From positions 1-64,000 of the forward strand of contig NZ_JAOEJU010000007.1 in the NCBI RefSeq assembly GCF_025447595.1: DNA of 64,000 nucleotides, written 5' to 3'. The notes under the pieces are model-generated. The model ran no database searches and was not told the origin of the DNA. It was given only the letters and a program-made list of their open reading frames with translations. The stretch comes from Pseudomonas koreensis. GTDB lineage: Bacteria > Pseudomonadota > Gammaproteobacteria > Pseudomonadales > Pseudomonadaceae. Of the stretch, positions 26,737-35,343 are shown in pieces. Both the position numbers and the translations under genes were made by a program. Each line of letters starts with the position of its first letter. Position 1 is the stretch's first letter.

Positions 26737-27756
26737 ATGAACCTGACTGAACCCCGCGAGCTGGCGTCCCTGCTTGAAGCCTTTCTGTTGGCCTCGGGAA
26801 AGCCGCAATCGCTCGAGCGCCTGTATGAACTGTTCGAAGAAGGCGAGCGCCCGGAACCGCCGGTCTTCAAGAAAGCCCTGACCCTGCTCGGCAAATCCTG
26901 CGAGGGCCGGGCGTTCGAGCTCAAGGAAGTCGCTTCGGGCTATCGCCTGCAAATCCGTGAGAAGTTCGCGCCGTGGGTCGGCCGTTTGTGGGAAGAGCGC
27001 CCGCAGCGTTATTCGCGGGCTTTGCTGGAAACCATGGCGCTGATCGCCTATCGCCAGCCGATCACTCGGGGCGAAATCGAGGATGTGCGGGGCGTGGCGG
27101 TCAACACCAACATCGTCAAGACGCTGATGGAGCGCGAGTGGATCCGCATCGTCGGTTACCGTGACGTGCCGGGCAAACCGGCGATGTTTGCCACCACCAA
27201 ACTGTTTCTGGATCACTTCAACCTGAAAAGCCTCGACGAGCTGCCGCCACTGGCCGAGCTACGCGAAATGGAGGCTGATCCGGTGCTCGACTTCGACGAC
27301 GCTCCCGTGCCTCCGGGATTGCAGGAGCTGGCCGACGCCAGCGCCGAGCCGGAAGAACCGAAGGAGGAAACCAGTTTCCACACGTTGCTGCTGGAACTGG
27401 ACAGCATGGAGGAGGGGATCAAGACCGATTTCGACGACTTGCTGCGTGACGGGGTAGGCGACGAATCGATGTCGACCGGGTTTGAATCCGATCCGGTCGA
27501 GCCGCCGGACGAGGGTGAACCAGAATCTGAATTTGAGCCCGAATTTGAGCCCGAGCCAGAATTCGAGCCAGAGCCCGAGCAGGAAGACGATGTGCTCGGC
27601 GTGGCAGAAGCCCGGGAAAAACTGCTGGCCGCCGTCGCCCGGCTCGAACAGCCCGCACCGGAACCTGCCGCCGAGGAAGAACTGAGCGAAGAAGAAGCCG
27701 AAGCCCGCGCCCTGGCCGAAGCCATCGAAGCCGAACGCCGCGAGTTCGAGGATTGA
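26737..27756 (+). CDS. scpB: Segregation and condensation protein B with long acidic tail
   Basis: A 339-residue partner of ScpA. Residues 1 to about 165 carry the two winged helices (LASLLEAFLLASGKPQSLERLYELF; ALLETMALIAYRQPITRGEIEDVRGVAVNTNIVKTLMEREWIRIVG). The remaining 170 residues are low-complexity and strongly acidic, with Glu-Pro repeats (EFEPEFEPEPEFEPEPEQ) and an Ala/Glu helix at the end (EEELSEEEAEARALAEAIEAE). ScpB is usually about 190-250 residues, so the tail is an extension, probably disordered. 11 bp downstream of scpA. Confidence 0.93.
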   Translation: MNLTEPRELASLLEAFLLASGKPQSLERLYELFEEGERPEPPVFKKALTLLGKSCEGRAFELKEVASGYRLQIREKFAPWVGRLWEERPQRYSRALLETMALIAYRQPITRGEIEDVRGVAVNTNIVKTLMEREWIRIVGYRDVPGKPAMFATTKLFLDHFNLKSLDELPPLAELREMEADPVLDFDDAPVPPGLQELADASAEPEEPKEETSFHTLLLELDSMEEGIKTDFDDLLRDGVGDESMSTGFESDPVEPPDEGEPESEFEPEFEPEPEFEPEPEQEDDVLGVAEAREKLLAAVARLEQPAPEPAAEEELSEEEAEARALAEAIEAERREFED

Positions 27757-27784
27757 GCTCAATGCTCCGAGCACCGAAGAACTC

Positions 27785-27874
27785 TGTGGGAGCGGGCTTG
27801 CCCGCGAAGAGGCCGGCACATTCAACATCATCTTTGACTAGTCGGACGCCTTCGCGGGCAAGCCCGCTCCCACA
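27785..27874. repeat. REP doublet, GGGC variant
   Basis: TGTGGGAGCGGGCTTGCCCG at 27785 faces its inverted copy ending at 27874. The core differs from the other copies (GCGGGCTTGCCCGC instead of GCGAGCCTGCTCGC), marking a second REP subfamily. Confidence 0.9.
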
Positions 27875-27901
27875 GGGTTATGCACTGTTCTGGAATATTG
27901 G

Positions 27902-28093
27902 ATGAGCGCTACCAAAGATCCTTGCATCAGCGTCTGCAAGTTCAGCGAGGATATCTGCCTGGGCTGCGGCCGCAGCAAGCGCGAGATCCGGGCCTGGAAG
28001 AAACTCGACAAGGACGACAAGCGCACTGTGCTGGCCGAAGCCGCGCTGCGTCTGATCAAACTCGGGGCCACCGGTCGGCGGAAAAAGAAATAA
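27902..28093 (+). CDS. DUF1289 small protein
   Basis: A 63-residue protein with the DUF1289 cysteine pattern CISVCKFSEDICLGCGRSKREI (Cys8, Cys12, Cys19, Cys22) and a conserved WKKLDKDDK segment, ending in a basic tail (GRRKKK). The cysteines suggest a metal or Fe-S site. Its function is unknown. It stands between scpB and rluB. Confidence 0.88.
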   Translation: MSATKDPCISVCKFSEDICLGCGRSKREIRAWKKLDKDDKRTVLAEAALRLIKLGATGRRKKK

Positions 28094-28247
28094 CCTTGCC
28101 CTGATCGACTAGTCTCTGATGCGCGCGCGGCCACATCCGCGTATGATTCGCGACCCTTCGGCGATCCCTTCGCCCGAAAACCCAGATTTCAACGCTTCAG
28201 CGGCTCAATTCAGCGCCGCTGAACAGACCACACCGGGAGGTGCCCAG

Positions 28248-29465
28248 ATGAGTGACATCAATCAGAAAGACGACCAGGAAATCGGCCCAGCAGGCGAAAA
28301 GCTGCAGAAAGTCCTCGCTCGTATCGGCGTCGGCTCGCGCCGTGACGTCGAGTCCTGGATCGCTGCCGGCCGGATCAAGGTCAATGGTAAAGACGCTACC
28401 CTCGGCCTGCGTGTCGACATGCACGACGCGATTACCATTGATGGCAAGGTCATCAAGCGCGAAGAAGCCGCCGAGTCGGTTCGCCGCGTGATCATGTACA
28501 ACAAGCCCGATGGCGAGATCTGCACCCGTGACGACCCGGAAGGCCGTCCGACCGTGTTCGACAAGCTGCCGCGTCCGAAAGAAGGCCGCTGGATCAATAT
28601 CGGTCGTCTCGACATCAACACCACCGGTCTGCTGATGTTCACCACCGACGGTGAGCTGGCCAACCGCCTGATGCACCCGTCCTACGAGATGGACCGCGAG
28701 TACGCGGTGCGTGTACGTGGCGAAGTCGATGACGAAATGATCGAGCGCCTGAAGGCCGGCGTTGTGCTGGAAGACGGCCCGGCACGTTTCACCGACATTC
28801 AACAGGCACCGGGCGGCGAAGGCTTCAACCACTGGTATCACTGCGTGGTGATGGAAGGCCGTAACCGTGAAGTACGTCGCCTGTGGGAATCCCAGGGGCT
28901 GGTGGTCAGCCGCCTGAAGCGCGTGCGTTTCGGTCCGGTATTCCTCAACTCCGACCTGCCCATGGGCCGCTGGCGCGAAATGAGCCAGTACGAAGTCGAC
29001 GTGTTGAGCGCCGAAGTCGGTCTGACGCCGGTGGCTATGCCGCAACTGAACGCCAAAAGCAAAGACAAGCTCGACCGTATGCAGCGCAAGTCGTCGCGCC
29101 CGATGGCCCGTACCGAGCGCGTGCGCACCCTGCGTCCGGCCAACGGTGCACCGATTGGCGCCGGTCCGCGTCCGGTCCGCGAGCCGCAGATCGAAGGCGA
29201 GCGTCCAGGTCGCAAACCTGCTGCGCGTCCGGATGGCGAGCGCGGTCCACGCACCCCGCGTCCGGCCAATGGCCGTACCGAGCGGGGCGAAGGTCGCGGT
29301 ACGCCGGTGGCGGATCGTCCAGCCGACACCAAGCGCCCGGCCAAACCGGCGCCGAAGCGTCCGGGCATCAAGCTGGCTGACGATGACAAGCCGACGGGCA
29401 AACGCCGTGGCGCACCGGCCGGTTCCGGCCAGCGTCCGGGTTTCGGTCGCAAGAAGCCGGAATAA
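28248..29465 (+). CDS. rluB: 23S rRNA pseudouridine(2605) synthase RluB
   Basis: A 405-residue enzyme isomerising U2605 of 23S rRNA. ATG 28248 has GGGAGG 8 nt upstream; the open frame to 28119 is not needed. An S4 RNA-binding domain (LQKVLARIGVGSRRDVESWIAAGRIKVNG, about residues 17-75) precedes the catalytic domain, with the catalytic Asp in IGRLDINTTGLLMFTTDGEL and the RluB/E/F motif EGRNREVRRLWESQG. A 120-residue basic Pro/Arg/Gly-rich tail follows (GERPGRKPAARPDGERGPR), likely disordered and RNA-binding. scpAB-rluB is a common order in pseudomonads. A strong terminator follows. Confidence 0.94.
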   Translation: MSDINQKDDQEIGPAGEKLQKVLARIGVGSRRDVESWIAAGRIKVNGKDATLGLRVDMHDAITIDGKVIKREEAAESVRRVIMYNKPDGEICTRDDPEGRPTVFDKLPRPKEGRWINIGRLDINTTGLLMFTTDGELANRLMHPSYEMDREYAVRVRGEVDDEMIERLKAGVVLEDGPARFTDIQQAPGGEGFNHWYHCVVMEGRNREVRRLWESQGLVVSRLKRVRFGPVFLNSDLPMGRWREMSQYEVDVLSAEVGLTPVAMPQLNAKSKDKLDRMQRKSSRPMARTERVRTLRPANGAPIGAGPRPVREPQIEGERPGRKPAARPDGERGPRTPRPANGRTERGEGRGTPVADRPADTKRPAKPAPKRPGIKLADDDKPTGKRRGAPAGSGQRPGFGRKKPE

Positions 29466-29495
29466 GGCCGCTGCAAGCTTCAAGCTGAAACAGAA

Positions 29496-29527
29496 AACGC
29501 CAACTCATAGAGTTGGCGTTTTTTTTT
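29496..29527 (+). terminator. Rho-independent terminator of rluB
   Basis: AACGCCAACT-CATAG-AGTTGGCGTT gives a 10-bp perfect stem followed by seven more T residues, about 30 bp after the rluB stop. Confidence 0.92.
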
Positions 29528-29862
29528 GGACTTTTTATTTCTTTTTTTCGGTAGTGTTTTTCTTGTTCTAAAACAAAAAAACTCAACGCCTTTCAAATAG
29601 TTAGCCAGCTAACGTCAATCACCGGGCGCAGCTTCGACAGGTCTGGAGTGGAAACTTTACGTTACGCACTGTCAGTGAATATTTACGAAAAAACCTGCGA
29701 AGCCCCATGGATCGTGTCCCTCCGCCAAGCTGTAAGGAAAATCTGCCGAAGCCCCGTCCGCCGGGGCTGGTGCAGCGCTCTGGCGCGCTTGTTTCAGCGT
29801 CGTTAGGAAGGTGAGATGCGATGCATGCCTGTCGTGCAGGTGCATAACAAGAAGGAGGCGCA
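29528..29862 (+). other. Structured non-coding stretch before the 48-codon ORF
   Basis: No gene longer than the two small ORFs further down is supported between the rluB terminator and aroP. This part holds an AT-rich stretch (29528-29590), a hairpin AGCCCCG-TCCGC-CGGGGCT (29750-29768), and a second hairpin ATGCA(TG)CCTG-TCGTG-CAGGTGCAT (29821-29845) that stops about 6 nt before the AAGGAGG ribosome-binding site of the small ORF at 29863. The layout looks like a transcribed, folded 5' leader. Confidence 0.45.
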
Positions 29863-30009
29863 ATGAACGCCGTTATCCAATTTCACCTCTCCACGTGGGG
29901 CGGATTTTCCATCGTCCACGCCGATGGCCTGCAAAGGCCTGACTCAATTTTTGCAGCCGCCCGGGCCTCCCGGGGTGGACACATGCAATCCCGGCAACCG
30001 ACACGCTGA
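29863..30009 (+). CDS. Candidate small ORF (48 codons) with strong RBS
   Basis: ATG 29863 follows a near-perfect AAGGAGG ribosome-binding site and begins MNAVIQFHLSTWGGFSIVHA, ending at TGA 30007-30009. No membrane segment, signal peptide or known domain is visible, and the second half is Arg/Gln/Ser-rich. It could be a genuine small protein or a leader peptide controlling what follows. The strong start site is the main support; I do not recognise a homologue. Confidence 0.45.
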   Translation: MNAVIQFHLSTWGGFSIVHADGLQRPDSIFAAARASRGGHMQSRQPTR

Positions 30010-30020
30010 TCCGGCGAGGT

Positions 30021-30049
30021 CTGGCAGCAGGGGGTTAGCGGTGTACAAT
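30021..30049 (+). promoter_or_regulatory. Possible promoter before the aroP leader peptide
   Basis: TGTACAAT (30042-30049) is an extended -10-like hexamer, with CTGGCA at 30021-30026 as a four-of-six match to a -35 box at 17-bp spacing. It would start transcripts about 125 bp before the 20-codon ORF. Confidence 0.35.
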
Positions 30050-30178
30050 GCGCCGCGTTTTAACTGTGACCCTCTGCGTAATCGCGCAAACCTCAAGGTT
30101 TATCCACCTTGTTCACTCCGCCGCGTCACAAGCGTGTCGGGTTCGATTTCGTCACAGATAAAAACAAACAGGTGACGC

Positions 30179-30241
30179 ATGACCGTTGTAAAAAAGCTGA
30201 ATTCCTGGTGCCTGCGCTGGGGTTTGATCAAGGTTGGTTGA
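30179..30241 (+). CDS. Candidate Trp-containing leader peptide of aroP (20 codons)
   Basis: ATG 30179 follows AGGTGACGC and encodes MTVVKKLNSWCLRWGLIKVG, then TGA at 30239. Trp codons lie at positions 10 and 14, four codons apart, and the stop falls inside the loop region of hairpin 30229-30254. The ORF ends 60 bp before the aroP start. Size, Trp content, position before an aromatic amino-acid permease and overlap with alternative RNA structures are what one expects of a regulatory leader peptide in the manner of TnaC or trpL. The mechanism is inferred. Confidence 0.55.
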   Translation: MTVVKKLNSWCLRWGLIKVG

Positions 30242-30286
30242 AATCGCAACCTTGCAGCAACGTCTACTGAACATCATCAAACCTTG
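30221..30286 (+). promoter_or_regulatory. Alternative hairpins between leader peptide and aroP
   Basis: CAAGGTTG (30229-30236) can pair with CAACCTTG (30247-30254) around the leader stop codon. The same strand can instead pair AAGGTT with AACCTT at 30280-30285, just upstream of the aroP ribosome-binding site. GGTTTGAT (30221-30228) pairs with ATCAAACC (30276-30283). Another CAAGGTTT lies at 30094-30101. Mutually exclusive pairings like these are typical of attenuation or translation-control leaders. No U-tract terminator is evident, so control at aroP translation is more likely. Confidence 0.45.
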
Positions 30287-30301
30287 CGTGAGACCTTTTT
30301 C

Positions 30302-31720
30302 ATGAGTGGACAAAACTCGCAATCAGGCGAGCTGAAACGCGGCCTGAAAAATCGCCATATTCAACTGATCGCCCTTGGTGGCGCGATCGGTACCGGATTG
30401 TTCCTCGGCTCGGCCGGGGTGCTGAAATCCGCCGGCCCGTCGATGATCCTCGGCTATGCCATCTGCGGCTTTATCGCCTTCATGATCATGCGCCAGCTCG
30501 GCGAAATGATCGTCGAAGAGCCGGTGGCCGGTTCCTTCAGCCACTTTGCGCACAAATACTGGGGTGGTTTCGCCGGTTTCCTGTCGGGCTGGAACTGCTG
30601 GATCCTGTACATCCTGGTGGGCATGTCGGAGCTGACCGCGGTCGGCAAATACATCCACTACTGGGCGCCGGAGATCCCGAGTTGGGTCACTGCGGCGGCG
30701 TTCTTCGTGCTGATCAATGCGATCAACCTGGCCAACGTCAAAGTCTTCGGTGAAGCCGAATTCTGGTTCGCGATCATCAAGGTCGTGGCGATCGTCGGCA
30801 TGATTGCCCTGGGCAGCTACCTGCTGGTCAGCGGCCATGGCGGCCCGCAGGCTTCGGTCAGCAACCTGTGGTCCCACGGCGGCTTCTTCCCGAACGGCGT
30901 GAGCGGTCTGGTGATGGCCATGGCGATCATCATGTTCTCCTTCGGCGGTCTGGAGATGCTCGGTTTCACCGCAGCCGAAGCCGACAAGCCGAAAACCGTG
31001 ATCCCGAAGGCGATCAACCAGGTGATCTACCGGATTCTGATCTTCTACATCGGCGCGCTGGTGATCCTGCTGTCGCTGACCCCGTGGGACAGCCTGCTGG
31101 AAACCCTCAACGCTTCCGGCGATTCCTACAGCGGCAGCCCGTTCGTGCAGGTGTTCTCGATGCTTGGCAGCAACACCGCCGCGCACATCCTCAACTTCGT
31201 GGTCCTGACCGCGGCATTGTCGGTGTATAACAGCGGCACCTACTGCAACAGCCGCATGCTGCTGGGCATGGCCGAGCAGGGCGATGCGCCGAAAGCGCTG
31301 GCGAAGATCGACAAGCGCGGCGTGCCGGTGCGTTCGATCCTGGCGTCGGCGGCAGTGACTCTGGTTGCGGTGCTACTTAACTACCTGATCCCGCAACACG
31401 CGCTGGAACTGCTGATGTCGCTGGTGGTTGCAACGCTGGTGATCAACTGGGCGATGATCAGCTTCTCGCACTTCAAGTTCCGCCAGCACATGAACAAGAC
31501 CAACCAGAAGCCGCTGTTCAAGGCGCTGTGGTACCCATACGGCAACTACATCTGCCTGGCTTTCGTCGCGTTCATCCTCGGTGTGATGTTGCTGATCCCG
31601 GGCATTCAGGTCTCGGTGTACGCGATCCCGGTGTGGGTGGTGTTCATGTGGGTCTGCTACGTGATCAAGAACAAGCGCGGTGCACAACAGGCACCGCACG
31701 CCGCGAGCGCTGCCAAGTAA
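30302..31720 (+). CDS. aroP: Aromatic amino-acid permease AroP
   Basis: A 472-residue APC-superfamily proton symporter for Phe, Tyr and Trp. ATG 30302 (MSGQNSQSGELKRGLKNRHI) is chosen over an upstream start at 30284. Twelve membrane segments are expected. The signature GGAIGTGLFLGSAGVLKSAGPSMILGYA lies near the N-terminus (segment 1), with PVAGSFSHFAHKYWG and AALSVYNSGTYCNSRMLLGMAEQGDAPKAL further on. These are close to the AroP/PheP proteins of E. coli as recalled. It lies near the phh genes for Phe catabolism and behind a leader that may sense Trp. A terminator follows. Confidence 0.9.
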   Translation: MSGQNSQSGELKRGLKNRHIQLIALGGAIGTGLFLGSAGVLKSAGPSMILGYAICGFIAFMIMRQLGEMIVEEPVAGSFSHFAHKYWGGFAGFLSGWNCWILYILVGMSELTAVGKYIHYWAPEIPSWVTAAAFFVLINAINLANVKVFGEAEFWFAIIKVVAIVGMIALGSYLLVSGHGGPQASVSNLWSHGGFFPNGVSGLVMAMAIIMFSFGGLEMLGFTAAEADKPKTVIPKAINQVIYRILIFYIGALVILLSLTPWDSLLETLNASGDSYSGSPFVQVFSMLGSNTAAHILNFVVLTAALSVYNSGTYCNSRMLLGMAEQGDAPKALAKIDKRGVPVRSILASAAVTLVAVLLNYLIPQHALELLMSLVVATLVINWAMISFSHFKFRQHMNKTNQKPLFKALWYPYGNYICLAFVAFILGVMLLIPGIQVSVYAIPVWVVFMWVCYVIKNKRGAQQAPHAASAAK

Positions 31721-31740
31721 GCGTCGTTGCAAAAACAACA

Positions 31741-31765
31741 AACCCGGCCAAGTGCCGGGTTTTTT
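31741..31765 (+). terminator. Rho-independent terminator of aroP
   Basis: AACCCGGC-CAAGT-GCCGGGTT with a following T-run, 20 bp after the aroP stop codon. Confidence 0.9.
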
Positions 31766-31810
31766 ATGCTTTCGCGGTATCCTGCGGGTTCTGATTACGG
31801 ACGCTTTTCC

Positions 31811-32224
31811 ATGCTGGTGATTTCCAACAACGTGCATCTGCCGGATGCCGAGATCGAACTGACGTACATCCGCGCCCAGGGCGCCGGTGGGCAGAACGTC
31901 AACAAGGTCTCCAGCGCCGTGCATCTGCGCTTCGACATTCCGGCCTCGTCGTTGCCCGAGTTCTACAAGGAGCGGCTGCTGGCGTTGCGTGACAGTCGCA
32001 TCACCGGCGACGGCGTGCTGATCATCAAGGCCCAGCAGTACCGTACGCAGGAACAGAATCGCGCCGATGCGCTGGAGCGTCTGACCGAGCTGATCCTCAG
32101 CGCCACCAAGGTCGAGAAGAAGCGCCGGCCGACCAAGCCGACGCTGGGTTCAAAGAAGCGTCGGCTCGAGTCGAAAACCAAGCGCGGCAGCATCAAGGCC
32201 GGGCGCGGCAAGGTGGATTTCTAG
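31811..32224 (+). CDS. arfB: Alternative ribosome-rescue factor ArfB (YaeJ)
   Basis: A 137-residue peptidyl-tRNA hydrolase that rescues ribosomes stalled on non-stop mRNAs. It has the release-factor catalytic motif GGQ (residues 26-28, in [22 protein letters not shown]) and the basic C-terminal tail ([20 protein letters not shown]) that enters the empty mRNA channel. Length matches E. coli ArfB (140). Its last four bases (CTAG) overlap the convergent MFS gene. Confidence 0.95.
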   Translation: MLVISNNVHLPDAEIELTYIRAQGAGGQNVNKVSSAVHLRFDIPASSLPEFYKERLLALRDSRITGDGVLIIKAQQYRTQEQNRADALERLTELILSATKVEKKRRPTKPTLGSKKRRLESKTKRGSIKAGRGKVDF

Positions 32225-33420
32225 TCTTCGCGGTACTTTGCCGTGTGGCGGTACAGATAGACGCTCAGTGCCAGGCCGCTCAGCGCGGCGAGGGCGGCGA
32301 ACAGGAAGATCGAGGCAAAACCGAAGCCCGCCGCAATCGCACCCGCCAGCGGCCCAGTGATGCCCAGCGACAAGTCGATGAACAACGAATAGGCCCCGAC
32401 TGCCGCGCCACGGCTGGAGGCCGGCACCAGGTTCACCGCTTCCACGCCCAGCGCCGGGAACACCAGCGAAAAACCAAAACCGCTCAGTGCCGCACCGGCC
32501 AATGCCCAGTGCGCGTCGGGCGCGAGCCACAACAACAGCAGGCCCAGGGTTTCCACCGACAGGCAGGCAATCGCCACGCGGAAGCCGCCGAGGCGGTTGA
32601 TCAGGTTGCCGAATAGCAGCCGCGCACCAATGAAGCTGGCACCGAACAGGCTCAGGCACAGCACCGCGTTATCCCAGTGCTGCGTGGCGTAATACAGGGT
32701 GATGAAGGTGGCGATGGTGCCGAAACCGATCGAGCCCAGCGCCAGTCCGCAGCCGTGCGGGAAAACGCGACCGAGCACGTGCATGAACGGCAGACGCTCG
32801 CCGGCAACGATCGGCGCGGCGGTTTTCGGCCAGGCCAGCAGCAGCCCCAGTGTTGCGAGTAACAGAATGCTCACACCCATGCTCCACAGACCGAAACGGC
32901 TGACCAGCCACACACCCAGCGGTGCGCCGACCGCCAGCGCGCCATAACTGGCGATGCCGTTCCACGAGATGACCTTGGCGGTGTTGGCGGCGCCGACGCG
33001 GCCGATGCCCCAGCCGATCGAGCCTGAGCCAACGAGGCTTTCCGCACTGCCCAGCACCAGACGGCCGACGAGCAGGCTGATCAGGCTCAGCAACGGCAGA
33101 TTGGGTGTCCACGCCGAAATCAGCATGAACACACCGCTCAAGCCACAACCGGCCAGGCCAATCATCACCGCACGTTTGCTGCCCTGGTTGTCGATGATCT
33201 TGCCGGCATACGGACGGCTGAGCAGGGTGGCCAGGTATTGCACGCTGATCACCAGCCCGGCGATGACCGCGCCGAAGCCTAGGTCGCTGTGCACATAACC
33301 GGGCAGCACCGCCAGCGGAATGCCGATGTTCAGGTAGCCGATGAAGGTGAACAGGACGATGGAAACGACTTGCAGCGTGACCGCCAGGGGACGCTGGGGT
33401 TCTGGCATAGAGGACGACAT
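32221..33420 (-). CDS. MFS transporter (YfcJ/YhhS-like, UPF0226)
   Basis: A 399-residue major facilitator with twelve predicted membrane segments. The segment 2-3 loop carries a typical MFS motif ([21 protein letters not shown]). [19 protein letters not shown] and [20 protein letters not shown] match the YfcJ/YhhS arabinose-efflux-like group. The substrate is not known; sugars or drugs are usual guesses. Single gene. Confidence 0.88.
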   Translation of the reverse strand: MSSSMPEPQRPLAVTLQVVSIVLFTFIGYLNIGIPLAVLPGYVHSDLGFGAVIAGLVISVQYLATLLSRPYAGKIIDNQGSKRAVMIGLAGCGLSGVFMLISAWTPNLPLLSLISLLVGRLVLGSAESLVGSGSIGWGIGRVGAANTAKVISWNGIASYGALAVGAPLGVWLVSRFGLWSMGVSILLLATLGLLLAWPKTAAPIVAGERLPFMHVLGRVFPHGCGLALGSIGFGTIATFITLYYATQHWDNAVLCLSLFGASFIGARLLFGNLINRLGGFRVAIACLSVETLGLLLLWLAPDAHWALAGAALSGFGFSLVFPALGVEAVNLVPASSRGAAVGAYSLFIDLSLGITGPLAGAIAAGFGFASIFLFAALAALSGLALSVYLYRHTAKYRED

Positions 33421-33503
33421 GAATTACGATCCACGGGAAGAGCAGAATAGATAGGCTGCTCATGATACCGGTGCGGACGCGTCTGGGGCGGGGAAAAGTA
33501 AAA

Positions 33504-33686
33504 CTATTTGGCCGGGGCGACCAATTGCGTGGTGACGAGGGCAGCCAGCGCGTTTTCTTCGCTGCCGAAACGGGCGAGCAGGGCGGCCTGTTTCTCGGGC
33601 GAGAGACGGGTCCAGATCTCGATCATCTTCTCGGTGGCACCGATCAGGATCTCGGCCTGTTGTTCGTTAAAGGATTCGTCGGTCAT
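33504..33686 (-). CDS. Small conserved-looking protein, unknown
   Basis: A 60-residue acidic soluble protein, MTDESFNEQQAEILIGATEK and onward. It is predicted mostly helical, with a terminal FGSEENALAALVTTQLVAPAK. There are no membrane segments or known motifs. Codon use is GC-rich at third positions as in neighbours, so it is probably a real gene. Function is unknown. Confidence 0.6.
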   Translation of the reverse strand: MTDESFNEQQAEILIGATEKMIEIWTRLSPEKQAALLARFGSEENALAALVTTQLVAPAK

Positions 33687-33759
33687 TGCAGGCTCGGTTT
33701 CAGGCAGTGTGGAAAGCGCATGTTAGCGCTTTCCACACGGTCTGTACGGCGGGTGTTGC

Positions 33760-33891
33760 TTACTCTTCGCTGTCGGCCGGACGGCTCTCGGCGGCTTCTT
33801 TCGGCTCGGGCTGTTGGGCACCGGCTTGTTGCGTGGTCGTCTGCTCAGTTTCGTGCAGGCTTGGGAAGGGGAGATTCGGAATCTCGTGCAT
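33760..33891 (-). CDS. Very small acidic protein (43 residues)
   Basis: MHEIPNLPFPSLHETEQTTT and onward, 43 residues, ending ESRPADSEE. A clear GAGGAG ribosome-binding site lies 8 nt before ATG 33891. The sequence is Pro/Glu/Gln-rich and probably disordered. It precedes the 60-residue gene on the same strand (73 bp apart), so both may share a transcript. Function is unknown. Confidence 0.55.
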   Translation of the reverse strand: MHEIPNLPFPSLHETEQTTTQQAGAQQPEPKEAAESRPADSEE

Positions 33892-34052
33892 GGTTGCGCT
33901 CCTCGCTAAGTCTGTTGATAGATCTGGTAGATCCGCGCTTTCAGAAAGCCTGCGAAGGATACAGCAGGAAAAGTGACAAACAGATTTTTAAATCCATTTG
34001 TTTCGACGGGCGGGATTGTCTAGACAAGTGCGACAGGGTGACGCAGGGCAAG

Positions 34053-34141
34053 TGTGGGAGCGAGCCTGCTCGCGATGAGTGCGTGTCAGTCGACATTTGT
34101 GCTGACTGATGCACCGCTATCGCGAGCAGGCTCGCTCCCAC
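34053..34141. repeat. REP doublet (inverted pair)
   Basis: TGTGGGAGCGAGCCTGCTCG at 34053 faces the inverted copy ending at 34141, just beyond the phhC stop codon, where it may serve as an mRNA 3'-end structure. Confidence 0.9.
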
Positions 34142-34149
34142 GGTTGTGT

Positions 34150-35343
34150 TTATTTGCAGACGTTGGCGATCGCTTCGGCCAGCAGGTCCAGACGCGTTGC
34201 ATCAATCCCGGCGACGTTGGCCCGGCCCGAGCTGACCATGTACACGCTGTGATGCTCGCGCAGGTTTTTCACCTGCTCCGGTGACAGGCCGGTGTAGGAG
34301 AACATCCCGCGTTGCACGCCAATGTGTGCAAAGCGCTCGCGCAGACCGTGCGGTTCCAGCGCTTCCACCAGGCCGCTGCGCAACTGGGCGATGCGCAGAC
34401 GCATGGCTTCCACTTCGTCGGCCCAGCGGCGTTTCAGCTCCGGGTCGGCGAGAATCGTGGCGACTACGGCCGCGCCGTGATCCGGTGGCGTCGACCACAG
34501 GTTGCGGGCGATGTGCGCCAACTGGCTGCGGATGTCGATGAGCTTGTCAGCGGTTTTCGCGCTGACGATCAACGCACCGGTGCGGTCGCGGTACAGGCCG
34601 AAGTTCTTCGAGCAGGAACTGGTGATGAGCAGTTCAGGCAACTCGGCCGCAAACAGCCGGGTCGACCATGCATCCTGCTCCAGACCGTCGCCAAAGCCCT
34701 GGTAGGCAGAGTCGATCAGCGGCAGCAGATTACGGCTGCGCACCACATCCAGCACGCGATGCCAGTCGTCGTGACTCAGGTCGAAACCGGTCGGGTTATG
34801 GCAGCACGCGTGCAGAAGCACTACATCGCCTTTCGGCACTTCATTGAGCACGGCGAGCATCGCGTCGACGTCGAGGCGGTTGTCGCTGCCGACGTACGGG
34901 TAATGGCTGATCTTGACGCCGGCGGCCGCGAAAATCGTTTCGTGGATCGGCCAGGTCGGGTTGCTCAGCCATACGCCTTTGCCTGGCAGGCATTGCGCGA
35001 TGACGTCCGCCGCCAGACGCAGGGCGCCAGTGCCGCCCGGGGTCTGGGTGGCGCCGGCACGCTGCTGGGTGATCAGCGCCGAATCGGCACCGAGCACCAG
35101 CTCGTTGATGACCATGCCGAACAGCGGATTGCCGTGGCCGCCGATGTAGGTCTTGGTGTCCTGGCTCTCGACCAGACGCGCCTCGGCGATTTTCACCGCC
35201 TCGGGGATAGGCGTCAGGCCTTGGGCATCCTTGTAGACGCCCACGCCGAGGTCGAACTTGCGCGGATTGGAGTCCTGCGCGTAGGCCTCCATCAGGCCGA
35301 GGATCGGGTCGCCGGGCACCCGGCCGATGGCGTCGAAGTGCAT
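34150..35343 (-). CDS. phhC: Aromatic amino-acid aminotransferase
   Basis: A 397-residue class I PLP-dependent aminotransferase. The PLP-binding Lys246 lies in ITSSCSKNFGLYRDRTGAL. Substrate and cofactor motifs include GGHGNPLFG, NPTWPIHETIFAAAG, CCHNPTGFDLSHDDW and the C-terminal Arg in VSSGRANVAGID. It is the third gene of the phh operon; phhC converts tyrosine (or Phe) to the keto acid during catabolism. Its ATG overlaps the phhB stop by one base (TAATG), suggesting translational coupling. Confidence 0.93.
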   Translation of the reverse strand: MHFDAIGRVPGDPILGLMEAYAQDSNPRKFDLGVGVYKDAQGLTPIPEAVKIAEARLVESQDTKTYIGGHGNPLFGMVINELVLGADSALITQQRAGATQTPGGTGALRLAADVIAQCLPGKGVWLSNPTWPIHETIFAAAGVKISHYPYVGSDNRLDVDAMLAVLNEVPKGDVVLLHACCHNPTGFDLSHDDWHRVLDVVRSRNLLPLIDSAYQGFGDGLEQDAWSTRLFAAELPELLITSSCSKNFGLYRDRTGALIVSAKTADKLIDIRSQLAHIARNLWSTPPDHGAAVVATILADPELKRRWADEVEAMRLRIAQLRSGLVEALEPHGLRERFAHIGVQRGMFSYTGLSPEQVKNLREHHSVYMVSSGRANVAGIDATRLDLLAEAIANVCK

